DNA of 64,000 nt from Albirhodobacter sp048262715 (GTDB lineage Bacteria; Pseudomonadota; Alphaproteobacteria; Rhodobacterales; Rhodobacteraceae): the NCBI GenBank assembly GCA_048262715.1, contig JBLXEV010000012.1, forward strand, positions 62,001-126,000, in the 5' to 3' direction. The position numbers and the translations under genes are program-made. Under the pieces are notes generated by a model, which worked only from the letters and a program-made list of their open reading frames with translations, was not told where the DNA came from and ran no database searches. This document shows, in pieces, positions 25,280-33,503 of this stretch (positions are counted from its first letter, which is position 1; the number at the start of each line of letters is the position of its first letter).

Positions 25280-26122
25280 TCACCCCACCACAAAATTACT
25301 GATCAACAGTTCCGCCCGCATCGGCGCGCGGTCGGTTTTGTTCCCCACGGTGTAGCTGGTCGTAACCTCCGTCAGCCGCGCCCAGTCAAACAGTTTGCGG
25401 ATTTCCGGCACATCATTAATCGACAAGATAAACCGTCCTTTAACGCCTCGTAAAACCGCCGCCATCCGCGCGAAGTCCGCCCTCGAGAACAACTCCTTGC
25501 CATAATCGGTCTCGCAGCCTCAGTAGGGCGGATCGAGGTAGAACAGCGTCCCTGCCCCGTCATAACGCGGAATGAACTCGGCCCAATCGAGGCATTCGAT
25601 GACAACGCCCGAGAGGCGGCTGTGCAGATCCTCGAGCATGGGCTCCAGCGTGGTGAGATTGAACCGACCGGGGCGATCCTTGGAGACCCCGAAGTTCCGG
25701 CCGGAAACTTTGCCGCCGAAGGCCGTGCGCTGGAGATAGAGGAAGCGCGCGGCCCGCTCGAGATCGGTCAACGTCTCGGGATTGGTCTCGACGAGGCGAT
25801 AAAACTCCGCCCGCGTGGTCAACTGAAACCGCAGGATCTCGAGGAACTGCGGATAGTGCCGCTGCAGGATCCGAAACAGGTTCGTCACATCCCGCCCGTA
25901 ATCGTTGATCACCTCGGAGCGCGGCCGTGTGGCGCGCCGTAGGAAGATCCCGCCCATGCCGACAAAGGGCTCGGCGTAAACCGTGCAGGGCGTGGCATCG
26001 ATCAGCGCGGTGATGCGCTTGGCGAGGTTGCGTTTGCCGCCCAGCCAAGGAGCCACAGGGGCCGTGGGTTGGGTGGAGAACATTTGAGGGACATGCCCCC
26101 CGATTTGGTCTTGATTGCTCAT
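25280..26122 (-). pseudogene. DNA adenine methylase interrupted by a stop right after DPPY
   Basis: A Dam/D12-class adenine methylase reading frame of about 280 codons. The start MSNQDQ at 26122 has TGAGG upstream; the SAM site is APWLGGKRNLAKRI and the catalytic motif YLDPPY. The next codon is TGA (25520-25522) where the sister copy has TGG (Trp). The frame then continues intact (GCETDYGKELFSRADF to ISNFVVG). One G-to-A change therefore splits the gene. It lies at the mom position of the phage. A truncated product ending at DPPY is unlikely to be active. Confidence 0.85.
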
Positions 26123-26304
26123 GTAGAATCGCCTCAGGAAGGGCCCTCGCTCGCGAGCGATGGGCGCGGTCAGAAGCACTGCTGGACCGGCGGGGAAGCC
26201 TCAGAAACTTGTCCCGTGTTGAAGGGCGCTGCCACGCCCTTTAGCCGCCCGCTCGGGGCGCTAACTCTATCTAAGACGAGGCCCGGCGCGCTCATTGGTG
26301 TGGA

Positions 26305-27279
26305 TCATTTAGGCGCTCCTTTTGTGGCTCTAAATTCTGTGGTGAGGCTGTTTGCGAGGCGATGGCGCACGCGGGTCAGATGCCAGATCCCGTCCAGCTC
26401 AGGGTGCAATCCGGTGAGGGAGGTTGTCCCGCCCGCCATCAGTTCCGGCGCGAAGCCCGCCACCTGTACCGAGATCTTCAGGCTGGCGCGTTCGGCTTTG
26501 GCGAGTTCGGCTTCTGCCGCGCGCACGGCATCGGCCTCGCAGGCATGGATATGGCGCAGGCGGCGGACAGGGGTGCCCTGCCCGCGCGTGAGTTTGTGGC
26601 GTGTGGCACTGCCCGCGTCCGACCATTCCGCCTCGATCGTCCAGTAGCTGGCGCGGCCTTCCAGCTGCCAGCGCCAGTTTGAGAGCTGCGCGCGGGTCAG
26701 GACAACGGGCGGCAGATCCTCGCCCAAAGCCGTCTTGCCCTCACCGCGCTTGGAGACCACCAGCGCCCCGCCTGCGGGTTTGGCGGTGGCGTCCAAGCTG
26801 GCCGCGATCCGCGTCAGAAAATGCAGATTGCTCTCGGCGGTCTGCGCCAGATAGTCCCAGAGCTGCCCGGTGATTGATTCCGAGACCACGGGCTTCAGCC
26901 CTGCCTCCTTCGCGATCTTGGCGGCGATCTCGCCCAGCGTGACGTTCGCCCACGCCCGCGTCTGCGGCGCACGAATGGCCCCCTTCATATCGGCGGGCGT
27001 CGCCGTCACCTCAATCACCTGCGCAGGGCCTTCGCCACTGACCCCGTCCACCGCAAACCGCCCCATCGGAGTGAGCGGCGCACCTTTGAACCCGAGCGAG
27101 ACCTCGAGCACGGTGTCCATATCGGGGAATTCGAGTGCCCCGTCGCGATCATCAAAGGCGAGGCCAAGCTGATCCGATTTGGTGCCATCCTCATCCGAGA
27201 TCTCCAGCGAGATCAGCCGGTCGCGCAGCGTGGCGGTGACATCGCCGCCATTGGCGAGAATGAGAAAATCCGGCGTCAT
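26305..27279 (-). CDS. Phage late control/baseplate hub protein (P2 gpD-like)
   Basis: A 324-residue homologue of P2 gpD, the hub protein of the contractile tail (also called late control protein in P2). It contains LEISDEDGTKSDQLGLAFDDRDG near the N-terminus and the FDxxGxxF-like core, with HTRVRHRLANSLTTEF-type end. The ATG at 27279 overlaps the gpX stop (ATGA), so longer upstream frames are not used. Last gene of the tail operon. Confidence 0.9.
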   Translation of the reverse strand: MTPDFLILANGGDVTATLRDRLISLEISDEDGTKSDQLGLAFDDRDGALEFPDMDTVLEVSLGFKGAPLTPMGRFAVDGVSGEGPAQVIEVTATPADMKGAIRAPQTRAWANVTLGEIAAKIAKEAGLKPVVSESITGQLWDYLAQTAESNLHFLTRIAASLDATAKPAGGALVVSKRGEGKTALGEDLPPVVLTRAQLSNWRWQLEGRASYWTIEAEWSDAGSATRHKLTRGQGTPVRRLRHIHACEADAVRAAEAELAKAERASLKISVQVAGFAPELMAGGTTSLTGLHPELDGIWHLTRVRHRLANSLTTEFRATKGAPK

Positions 27280-27485
27280 GCGCGCCCCCAGAGTTTGATC
27301 GTGCCGCTGGAGACGGGGGTGGACACCACGGGCAGCGTGATCATCACGCCCGCCGGATAGACCGGCCCGAGATCGGCCAACCCCGGATTGGCGGCGAGCA
27401 CGGCGGCCGCGTGGCTCTCGTCGCCAAGAAACTCCCTGCAGATCGCATCGAGCACATCGCCCTGTTTGGTGCGGTAGCTGCTCAT
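27276..27485 (-). CDS. Phage tail protein X (LysM-like, P2 gpX)
   Basis: A 69-residue protein. The body YRTKQGDVLDAICREFLG...AANPGLADLGPVYPAGVMITLP is the LysM-like fold of P2 gpX, a tail completion/baseplate part. Overlaps by ATGA with gpU before it and gpD after it. Confidence 0.92.
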   Translation of the reverse strand: MSSYRTKQGDVLDAICREFLGDESHAAAVLAANPGLADLGPVYPAGVMITLPVVSTPVSSGTIKLWGRA

Positions 27486-27895
27486 AGAAGGCCCCCGATT
27501 TTATCGCGGCCATAGGCGCGCAGAGACAGCGAGAACTCGATCTTGCGCGGCGCGCCGTCGGCCAGAAACACCGATTTATGTTCTTCCACCGAGGTGATCG
27601 CCCAGCGTTCCCAGATCCAGCCCAGCCCATCGACCAGCATCAGCGGCTGACCAAGCCCCGCCACCGCACGCATCCCCTCGACCTGCCGCAGCCCGCCCTT
27701 GAACGCGGGATAAATTACCCCTTCCAGCGTGATCTCTTGGGCATCCGGCCCGAGGAATTGAAGCGCGGGCGCGCGGCCCGCGCGGTCGACCTTCTCCCAG
27801 CGAAACGACGCCGAGCGCTTGAAACTCTGATAGGCGGCCGCGTTCACCCCAAACCGGAACGTGCCAAGCGCCATCATCACCAGACTAGCCAGCAT
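27482..27895 (-). CDS. Phage tail completion protein (P2 gpU-like)
   Basis: A protein of about 137 residues: MLASLVMMALGTFRFGVNAAAYQSFKR, then the gpU-type FLGPDAQEITLEGVIYP and IWERWAITSVEE. The start at 27895 has GGAGG just upstream and overlaps the tape-measure 3' end slightly. gpU caps or completes the tail tube in P2. Confidence 0.9.
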   Translation of the reverse strand: MLASLVMMALGTFRFGVNAAAYQSFKRSASFRWEKVDRAGRAPALQFLGPDAQEITLEGVIYPAFKGGLRQVEGMRAVAGLGQPLMLVDGLGWIWERWAITSVEEHKSVFLADGAPRKIEFSLSLRAYGRDKIGGLL

Positions 27896-30149
27896 AATCG
27901 CCTCCATCATGTAGGGCCGAGCCTTGCGCAAAGCGTTCCAGCTCGCGGCGCACCGCGCGGGCGATGTCCATCGGCGACTGGTTAGGCTGGGCATGGATGA
28001 TCACATCGCCCATCGAGAACTGCGCCCCTGTGCGCTGGCCTGCGCCAGACCGCAGCGCCCGAACTTCTCGCTTCGAGATCACCGTGCCGTCCGACTGCGG
28101 CGAGAAGAACTCTTCGCCCTCCTCCATCCAGCGATAGATCTGGCCCGCGCGCACCGCGCCTCCCAGCGCGCGGCCGGGCACGGATCCGCGCCCGAGATCG
28201 AGATCCTCGGCCCGTGTATTGGCGCGCTCAATTTTGGATCCCTCGTCATCGCCCGAGACCCAGTTCCACGCGTCCTGCATCCAGTCTGGCACGATTCCTG
28301 CGAGCTTGGCCTGAATGGCTTCGACCATGCCTGTGAGCACCGACCAGATCCCTTCGCCGAGGCTTTTGATCAGCGCCACGCCCGCGCCGAACAGATCGAA
28401 GTCAAACGCTGATTTGAGGGCATTGGTGACGTCCTCGAATGTCCAGCCGGTCACATAGGTGAAAAACCCTTCGGCGGCCTCGAACATCAGGGTGAACGGG
28501 TTGAACTCGGCGATCAGCTTGAGCACGCCGCTGAGCAGCCCCTCATCAAACGCCGCCGAGACTGCATCGATCTTGGCCCAGAACCACGCGGTGATGCCGT
28601 CCCAATTGTCGTAGATCACATAGGCTGCCGCCGCGAGGGCCGCGACCACGGCCAGCACCGGATTGGCCAGCGCCATCCGCCCCATCCAGAGGAAGGCGCG
28701 GCCGACAAAGCGCAGCGCGCCGCCCAAGATCCGCAGCCCCAAGGTCGCCGCGCCCGCTGCGATCCGACCCAAAAGAAGCACCGCGCGGGTGGCAAAGCCC
28801 AGCACCCGCAGCACCGTGCCAGCCGACCAAATCACCGCCGCGAGTGCGCCGTTGAACAGCCAGTAAGCAATGGTGACGGTTTGAACCCCGAGGCGGACCA
28901 GCAACAGTCCCGCGCGCATCGCGAAGACCAGCGCGGTGAGCCGCGCAATCGAGCGGATCAAGCGCGGGTTGGCCTCGGACCATGCCGAGAACCGATCCAT
29001 CAGCGGCACCAGCGTATCGAGCAGGTTCACCACCTCGGGCAGAAGCACGGTGCCAATCGTGATCGCCAGCGATTCCGCGCGCGATTGCATCGTCTTCAGC
29101 GCGCCTGCGGTGTTGTCATTCATCTGCGCCGCCACCCGCGCCGCAGATCCGGCCTCCTCAAGGCTTGCGGCATAGTCTTGCAGCGAGCCGCTGCCCGCCT
29201 GCCCCAAGAGCACGGTGGCGGCACTCATCGCCTCGGTCTCGAACAGGGTCTTGATCATCTCGGACCGCGCGGCACTGCCATAGCCGCGCATCTTCTCATC
29301 GATCTCGGCGAGAAGCTCCGGCACTGCGCGCAGGTTGCCATTGGCATCGGCGGTCTGCACTTTGAGCTTCTCCAGCACCTCGGATGCTGCATTGCTGGGG
29401 GCGGCCAGCCGAGTGATCACCGCGCGCAGGGCCGTGCCCGCTTCCGAGCCTTGGATACCCGCATCGCCCAGCTTGCCCGCCATCGCGGCGGCGGTTTCCA
29501 AATCGACGCCCAACGAGGCGGCAGCGGGGGCGACATACTTCATCGTCTCGCCCAGAGACGAGAGCGTGGTGTTGGAGGTTGTAAAAGTGTTGACCAGCAC
29601 ATCGCCCAGATGGCCGGTCTCGCTGGCCTTCATATTGAAGCCGGTCAGCACGTTGGAGGCGATGTCGGCAGCAGCCCCAAGATCAATCGCGCCCGCGCTG
29701 GCGAGATCGAGCATGCCGGGCATGGCTTCAACTGTCTCGGAGACTTTGAACCCCGCCATCGCGAGATATTGCATCCCCTCGGCGGCTTGGGTGGCCGACC
29801 AAGGCGTCTCCGCCCCCAGCCTGCGGGCGGTGGCATTCAGGCGCTCCAGATCCAGATCTGAGGCGCGCGAGACCGCGCCGACCTTGGACATCGCGGCCTC
29901 GAATTTGACGGCGGGCGCGAGCAGGCGCGTCATCGCATAGCCCGAGGCGGCGAGTGCTGCCGCCTCCCCCATCAGCGCGCCGGAGCGGGCTTGCGCGGCG
30001 GCGATCTGCTGGCCCGACAAGGCCAGTTGATCGCGGCCCAGACGCTGCATCCCCATGCCTGCGCGCTCGACCTGCCGCAGCGCGGTGCGCGCGGGCGCGG
30101 TCGCCTTATCAACGAGGCGCAGGATCAGGGCGATGTTGAGATCAGCCAT
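27885..30149 (-). CDS. Phage tail tape measure protein (P2 gpT-like)
   Basis: A 754-residue tape measure of the TP901/P2 type that sets tail length and is ejected with DNA. It has a helical N-terminus (KATAPARTALRQVERAGMGMQRL), the conserved TP901 core (LGAETPWSATQAAEGMQYLAMAGF), a hydrophobic middle (about 380-530) with several membrane-like segments, and a polar C-terminus. The ATG at 30149 overlaps the E' stop. Length is consistent with a mid-size contractile tail. Confidence 0.92.
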   Translation of the reverse strand: MADLNIALILRLVDKATAPARTALRQVERAGMGMQRLGRDQLALSGQQIAAAQARSGALMGEAAALAASGYAMTRLLAPAVKFEAAMSKVGAVSRASDLDLERLNATARRLGAETPWSATQAAEGMQYLAMAGFKVSETVEAMPGMLDLASAGAIDLGAAADIASNVLTGFNMKASETGHLGDVLVNTFTTSNTTLSSLGETMKYVAPAAASLGVDLETAAAMAGKLGDAGIQGSEAGTALRAVITRLAAPSNAASEVLEKLKVQTADANGNLRAVPELLAEIDEKMRGYGSAARSEMIKTLFETEAMSAATVLLGQAGSGSLQDYAASLEEAGSAARVAAQMNDNTAGALKTMQSRAESLAITIGTVLLPEVVNLLDTLVPLMDRFSAWSEANPRLIRSIARLTALVFAMRAGLLLVRLGVQTVTIAYWLFNGALAAVIWSAGTVLRVLGFATRAVLLLGRIAAGAATLGLRILGGALRFVGRAFLWMGRMALANPVLAVVAALAAAAYVIYDNWDGITAWFWAKIDAVSAAFDEGLLSGVLKLIAEFNPFTLMFEAAEGFFTYVTGWTFEDVTNALKSAFDFDLFGAGVALIKSLGEGIWSVLTGMVEAIQAKLAGIVPDWMQDAWNWVSGDDEGSKIERANTRAEDLDLGRGSVPGRALGGAVRAGQIYRWMEEGEEFFSPQSDGTVISKREVRALRSGAGQRTGAQFSMGDVIIHAQPNQSPMDIARAVRRELERFAQGSALHDGGDYAG

Positions 30150-30602
30150 CAAAGGAGCCTTCTTGATCGGTCGGGTTTGCGCGCGCCCGTGCCTTGGCCC
30201 ACCAAAGCGCGAGATCCTCCACGCTCATCGGATCGATGTCGCGCAGCGGCCAGTGGAACACGGCCGCGAGATCCGCGACCGCCTCGTCAATCTCGTCAGG
30301 CAGTTCTAGCCGAGCTGGGCGGCCTCCGTTGCCGCCTGCATCTGCTCCGCGCTGACGAAAAAACCCACCAGCTGACCCGCAATCTCCATGAAATCCGCCG
30401 GATCCATCGCCGAGAGGTCAGCGGCCAAGAGCGCAGGCTGGGTGACGCGGGGCAGCACAGTGAGCAGCGTATTGACGTCCATCTGCAGGAGGTTGGTTAG
30501 CTTAACGCCGCGCAGCTCGCCGACGCTGGGCTTGCGCAGGGTGACTTCGGTGATCGGAGCCGCGCCCGTTTGTTTGATCGCTGTGTTCAATGTGATCTTC
30601 AT
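30142..30602 (-). CDS. Tail assembly fusion E+E' made by -1 frameshift (P2 E/E' type)
   Basis: The E frame (30306-30602, 98 residues, starting MKITLNTAIKQTG) contains T TTT TTC at 30357-30363, in the correct phase for a -1 slip. Shifting there leads into a frame without stops that ends at 30142-30144. That frame encodes DLAAVFHWPLRDIDPMSVEDLALWWAKAR, the GpE-family (E') signature, and has no ATG of its own. So E and E+E' are both expected, as in P2 and lambda G/GT; they are tape-measure chaperones. Confidence 0.85.
30306..30602 (-). CDS. Phage tail assembly protein E (unshifted product)
   Basis: The 98-residue product of normal decoding, ending QAATEAAQLG. It matches the phage tail assembly chaperone family (P2 gpE): an N-terminal beta hairpin, then KPSVGELRGVKLTNLLQMD. 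It precedes the tape-measure gene, the universal position for this chaperone. Confidence 0.88.
   Translation of the reverse strand: MKITLNTAIKQTGAAPITEVTLRKPSVGELRGVKLTNLLQMDVNTLLTVLPRVTQPALLAADLSAMDPADFMEIAGQLVGFFVSAEQMQAATEAAQLG
30357..30363 (-). promoter_or_regulatory. -1 ribosomal slippery heptamer TTTTTTC
   Basis: Read on the minus strand in the E frame as GGT TTT TTC, so the heptamer is T TTT TTC (X XXY YYZ). It is the only run of six T in the E gene and lies 17 codons before the E stop. Confidence 0.8.
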
Positions 30603-30614
30603 TTTAAACCCCTG

Positions 30615-31112
30615 TTAAAAGCCCATGGCGGCGCGGGCGGAAGCGAGTTGATCGACCCCGCCGATCACCCGTTTTGCGTTCACGAGATCGATCTCGAAGA
30701 TCTCCTCGCCGTTGATCTCGAGCCGGTAGTAGCGCACGTCCATCTTCAGCTTGAGCGGCGCATCGGTGCCCGGTTTGAGATCGCCGTTCTCGGTCTCGGT
30801 GATCAGCCCCTCGACGGTGGCGATGATCACATCGGCCTCAAAACTCTCCTCGCCGGTCTGGACGGGGCGGAACACGAAGCGCTCCTTGCGGCCCAGCTTT
30901 TTGAACAGCGCGGGGTTCCATTCCTTGAAGCTGATCTCGGAGGTCATGCCCTCGAGGCCCATGTCGAGGCCGATGGGGCCATCCATGCCTGCGCCGCGAT
31001 GGGCCTCGGTTTTGAGTTTGACCTGCGGGAGTTTGGCCTCGGTCGAGATGCCAAAATAGCTGATGCCATCGACGAAGGCGTTGTAGTTCCGGATGGTGCG
31101 GGGATAGGGCAT
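30615..31112 (-). CDS. Phage major tail tube protein (P2 FII-like)
   Basis: A 165-residue protein: MPYPRTIRNYNAFVDGISYFG at the start, MDGPIGLDMGLEGM in the middle and KLKMDVRYYRLEINGEEIFEIDLVN near the end, the P2 FII pattern. It polymerises into the inner tail tube. It follows the sheath gene and precedes E. Confidence 0.93.
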   Translation of the reverse strand: MPYPRTIRNYNAFVDGISYFGISTEAKLPQVKLKTEAHRGAGMDGPIGLDMGLEGMTSEISFKEWNPALFKKLGRKERFVFRPVQTGEESFEADVIIATVEGLITETENGDLKPGTDAPLKLKMDVRYYRLEINGEEIFEIDLVNAKRVIGGVDQLASARAAMGF

Positions 31113-31121
31113 TTTGGCTCC

Positions 31122-32303
31122 TTAGCTGGCGGCGGCGACCGAGGAGACAAGCTCCTCGTAATACGCCCCGTTGCGATGCGCGCGGAAGGTGAGATGCTCG
31201 AGCGGGGCTGGCGGTTCGATGTCAAAATCGAGATAGAGCTTGCCCGCTTTGAGCGTGGTCTCGGTGTTGAGTTCGGGATCGAGCCAGACCTTGCCGCCCA
31301 AGATCGCGCCGCGCGCCTTCAGCTCGTTGAGATAGCCCTGCACCCCGTCGCGGATATCGAGCAGCAGCTGTTTGGAGAACGGGCGATCCATCGCCCAGAA
31401 CAGCCCCTGCTCGATGCTCTCATAGACCATATCCGCCGTGCGCCGGACTGGCAGGAAGGCCCAGAGCGGATCGGATGCCGTGGTGCGGTTGCCCCAGATC
31501 CGGAACCCCTCATGGCGGATGATTGTGGTGATCGATTGCTCGTTGAGGCGGTTGGCTTCGGTCTCGGCCGAGCTGATCGCAAAGGTGATCGGGCGCGCGG
31601 TGCCAGCGATGCCGGAAATCAATTGGTTCGAGGGCGACCACCAGAAGCCCTTGTCGTTATCCATCCGGCTGATCACGCCGAGCACAAAGGCGGAGGCGGG
31701 GCGGATGACATAGGCGGCGGTGACGGTGTCGAACACCGAGACGGCGGGATCGACGATATAGAGGCGATCCGAGCCATAGGTCTCGCGGCTCAAGATCGCC
31801 TCGGCCTCGGTGGTATTGGGGCCGTCGGCCACGACAATCGCGCGGGTGCGGGTGGCGACAATCAGCAGATTGGCGGTGACGGGGGATGCGACGCCGCCTG
31901 ACGGCGCGGTGAAGCCCGGTGCGCCCAGCAAGCGCGGCGTCTGGCCGGTGAGGTTATTGGCCAGCAGGAGCGCAAAGGCCCCGGTTTGATCGGCGGCGGA
32001 TCCGGCCACGGCGGCCAAGGTCTCTGGCGCATCGGCCCCCTCCTCGACCCGCACGATCACCATCATGTTCACGCCCTGCGCATAGGCGGCGTTGTAAGCA
32101 TCCAGCAAGGTGCCCGCCGCCCCCAGCGTTGCGGCCATGCGCGGGCCGGTGATCAGGATCGGCTTGTCATAGGGAAAGGCCGCCTCATCCGCATCCGGCG
32201 CAGTGCCGACAATGCCGATAACAGAAGAACGGGCGGTGCGGATCGGGCGGATCCCGTCGTCAATCTGGACGGTCTCGATCCCGTGGAGGAACTGGTCGGG
32301 CAT
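31122..32303 (-). CDS. Phage tail sheath protein (P2 FI-like)
   Basis: A 393-residue contractile sheath subunit: MPDQFLHGIETVQIDDG at the start, SVIGIVGTAPDAD, RTADMVYESIEQGLFWAMDRPF and a C-terminal FRAHRNGAYYEELV. GGAG lies upstream of ATG 32303. It is the first gene after the late operator at 32358-32377 and so probably heads its own late transcript. Confidence 0.94.
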   Translation of the reverse strand: MPDQFLHGIETVQIDDGIRPIRTARSSVIGIVGTAPDADEAAFPYDKPILITGPRMAATLGAAGTLLDAYNAAYAQGVNMMVIVRVEEGADAPETLAAVAGSAADQTGAFALLLANNLTGQTPRLLGAPGFTAPSGGVASPVTANLLIVATRTRAIVVADGPNTTEAEAILSRETYGSDRLYIVDPAVSVFDTVTAAYVIRPASAFVLGVISRMDNDKGFWWSPSNQLISGIAGTARPITFAISSAETEANRLNEQSITTIIRHEGFRIWGNRTTASDPLWAFLPVRRTADMVYESIEQGLFWAMDRPFSKQLLLDIRDGVQGYLNELKARGAILGGKVWLDPELNTETTLKAGKLYLDFDIEPPAPLEHLTFRAHRNGAYYEELVSSVAAAS

Positions 32304-32357
32304 GGGGGTCTCCGAAAAGGAATGTCCCAAACACCATCGCCCAGAGTGGACCCCGTC

Positions 32358-32377
32358 TCGCCCTTGAACGCGTTCAA
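32358..32377 (-). promoter_or_regulatory. Late-promoter palindrome, sheath copy
   Basis: TCGCCCTTGAACGCGTTCAA, with the perfect palindrome TTGAACGCGTTCAA, centred about 68 bp before the sheath start. Near-identical 20-mers precede the protease gene (41101-41120) and the amidase gene (49689-49708). Positions match the Mu late promoters activated by C. Proposed as a Mor/C-type activator site. Confidence 0.65.
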
Positions 32378-32380
32378 CCC

Positions 32381-32412
32381 AAAGAAAAACGGCCCCGAAA
32401 ATCGGAGCCGTT
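32381..32412 (-). terminator. Terminator before the sheath gene, proximal copy
   Basis: On the minus strand AACGGCTCCGA pairs with TCGGGGCCGTT (one G-T) around TTT, followed by TTTTTC. A second copy with the same arms is at 33234-33268, on the other side of the P-loop cargo gene. Confidence 0.8.
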
Positions 32413-32612
32413 GGCAAGAGTTTTGCGCGGAATGGGGCGGTGTGTCAAATGGGATCGGTGGGGGGGGGCGTCGAAGGTCCGGTTCGAGCCCAACCTACCG
32501 ATTTGCCGCAACGCTTCGAATGGCCGATCTTGAGATCCGCGTTCAAAAATCAGGATTTGCGCACGGCGCGTGATTGTCATTATTTAGCGAGTGTGAAGAT
32601 CAGGAGGATGGT

Positions 32613-33107
32613 ATGGACGATCGCCTTTTCGTAGGAATTCTCGGTAACCGGAACTCGGGCAAATCGACTACGTGGAACACGTTGTTCAACTCGACGGTGC
32701 GCACAGGCAAAAACTCTCGAACTTTAACCCTTTATGGCGAAGAATGCGTTGAGGTGTTTTTGATCAGCGGATCACCCGAAGAGCGTCAACTATATGCAGG
32801 GGACATTCTCGCAAAGCAGGACTGTCGCATCATCTTGTGCTCAATCCAATACACCGAGTCAGTGCGTAAGACGCTCGATTACGTCGTTGGAAATGAATTC
32901 GACATTTTCGTACAATGGTTAAATCCAGGTCATTCTGATGCGGGCGAGAGCTACGACCGTTTAGGTTTGCTCCCTTGGCTCGTCGGGCACAAAGCGACCG
33001 TTGCCATACGTGACGGCAAAATGCAGCCGCAGCAGCGAAGCGAGGAGCTTCGTCAGTTCATCCACGGTTGGGCGAAAGCGCGCAACCTGACATTCCCATG
33101 CCCCTAA
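32613..33107 (+). CDS. Small P-loop NTPase-like protein, prophage cargo (moron)
   Basis: A 164-residue protein starting MDDRLFVGILGNRNSGKSTTWN: a Walker A motif at residues 11-19. It has an RIILCSIQY strand mid-protein but no clear Walker B DxxG and no NKxD, so it is not a standard GTPase. AGGAGG lies five bases before the ATG at 32613. It reads against the late tail genes, between two copies of the same terminator. Expression from its own promoter in the lysogen is likely; a role in phage exclusion is inference. Confidence 0.65.
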   Translation: MDDRLFVGILGNRNSGKSTTWNTLFNSTVRTGKNSRTLTLYGEECVEVFLISGSPEERQLYAGDILAKQDCRIILCSIQYTESVRKTLDYVVGNEFDIFVQWLNPGHSDAGESYDRLGLLPWLVGHKATVAIRDGKMQPQQRSEELRQFIHGWAKARNLTFPCP

Positions 33108-33212
33108 TCTTGCTTCTGGCATATTGCTTAAATCATAAAATCTGCACACGTTTCCCGAAGCCGCCATTCTACCAATGTCAGCAACATCCCGCACAGCAGA
33201 CCTCAGGGCAGA

Positions 33213-33232
33213 TCGTCTTCGAACGCATCCAA
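33213..33232 (-). promoter_or_regulatory. Decayed late-promoter palindrome (distal copy)
   Basis: TCGTCTTCGAACGCATCCAA matches the sheath operator at most positions but both palindrome arms are damaged. It sits in the duplicated block at 33213-33268, where no phage gene follows in the right direction. Confidence 0.45.
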
Positions 33233-33233
33233 C

Positions 33234-33268
33234 CAAAAAAACAACGGCCCCGAGTATCGGAGCCGTTG
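33234..33268 (-). terminator. Terminator of the tail-fibre operon, distal copy
   Basis: On the minus strand CAACGGCTCCGA pairs with TCGGGGCCGTTG around a three-base loop, followed by a run of seven T. It lies 30 bp after the small gene at 33297-33503. Confidence 0.85.
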
Positions 33269-33296
33269 AACCAAACCACGCGCGCCCATCCCCCGA

Positions 33297-33503
33297 TCAA
33301 ACCGGTTCCCTGCCCATCTGCTCAGTCGCATAGGCATGGATCAGCCGCCCATGCGCCTCGGTGTCCGTCTCGGAGGCGGTGAAGGGGATCGGGCCATCGA
33401 CAGGATGCACGAAGGTGCATTCAATCGAGCCATCCGCATTCAGGCTATAGGGACCTTGAATCAGCGCTTCGAGGTCTTGGGCTTCGGTCTCGGTTGTCAT
33501 CAT
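33297..33503 (-). CDS. Small protein after the tail fibre, possible fibre-associated
   Basis: A 68-residue acidic protein: MMTTETEAQDLEALIQGPYSLNADG then ECTFVHPVDGPIPFTASETD. The ATGATG start overlaps the tail-fibre stop. Position equals P2 G (tail-fibre assembly). The PVDGPIPFTAS stretch is typical of short proteins next to tail fibres, but it is shorter than real fibre-assembly chaperones. Confidence 0.65.
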   Translation of the reverse strand: MMTTETEAQDLEALIQGPYSLNADGSIECTFVHPVDGPIPFTASETDTEAHGRLIHAYATEQMGREPV

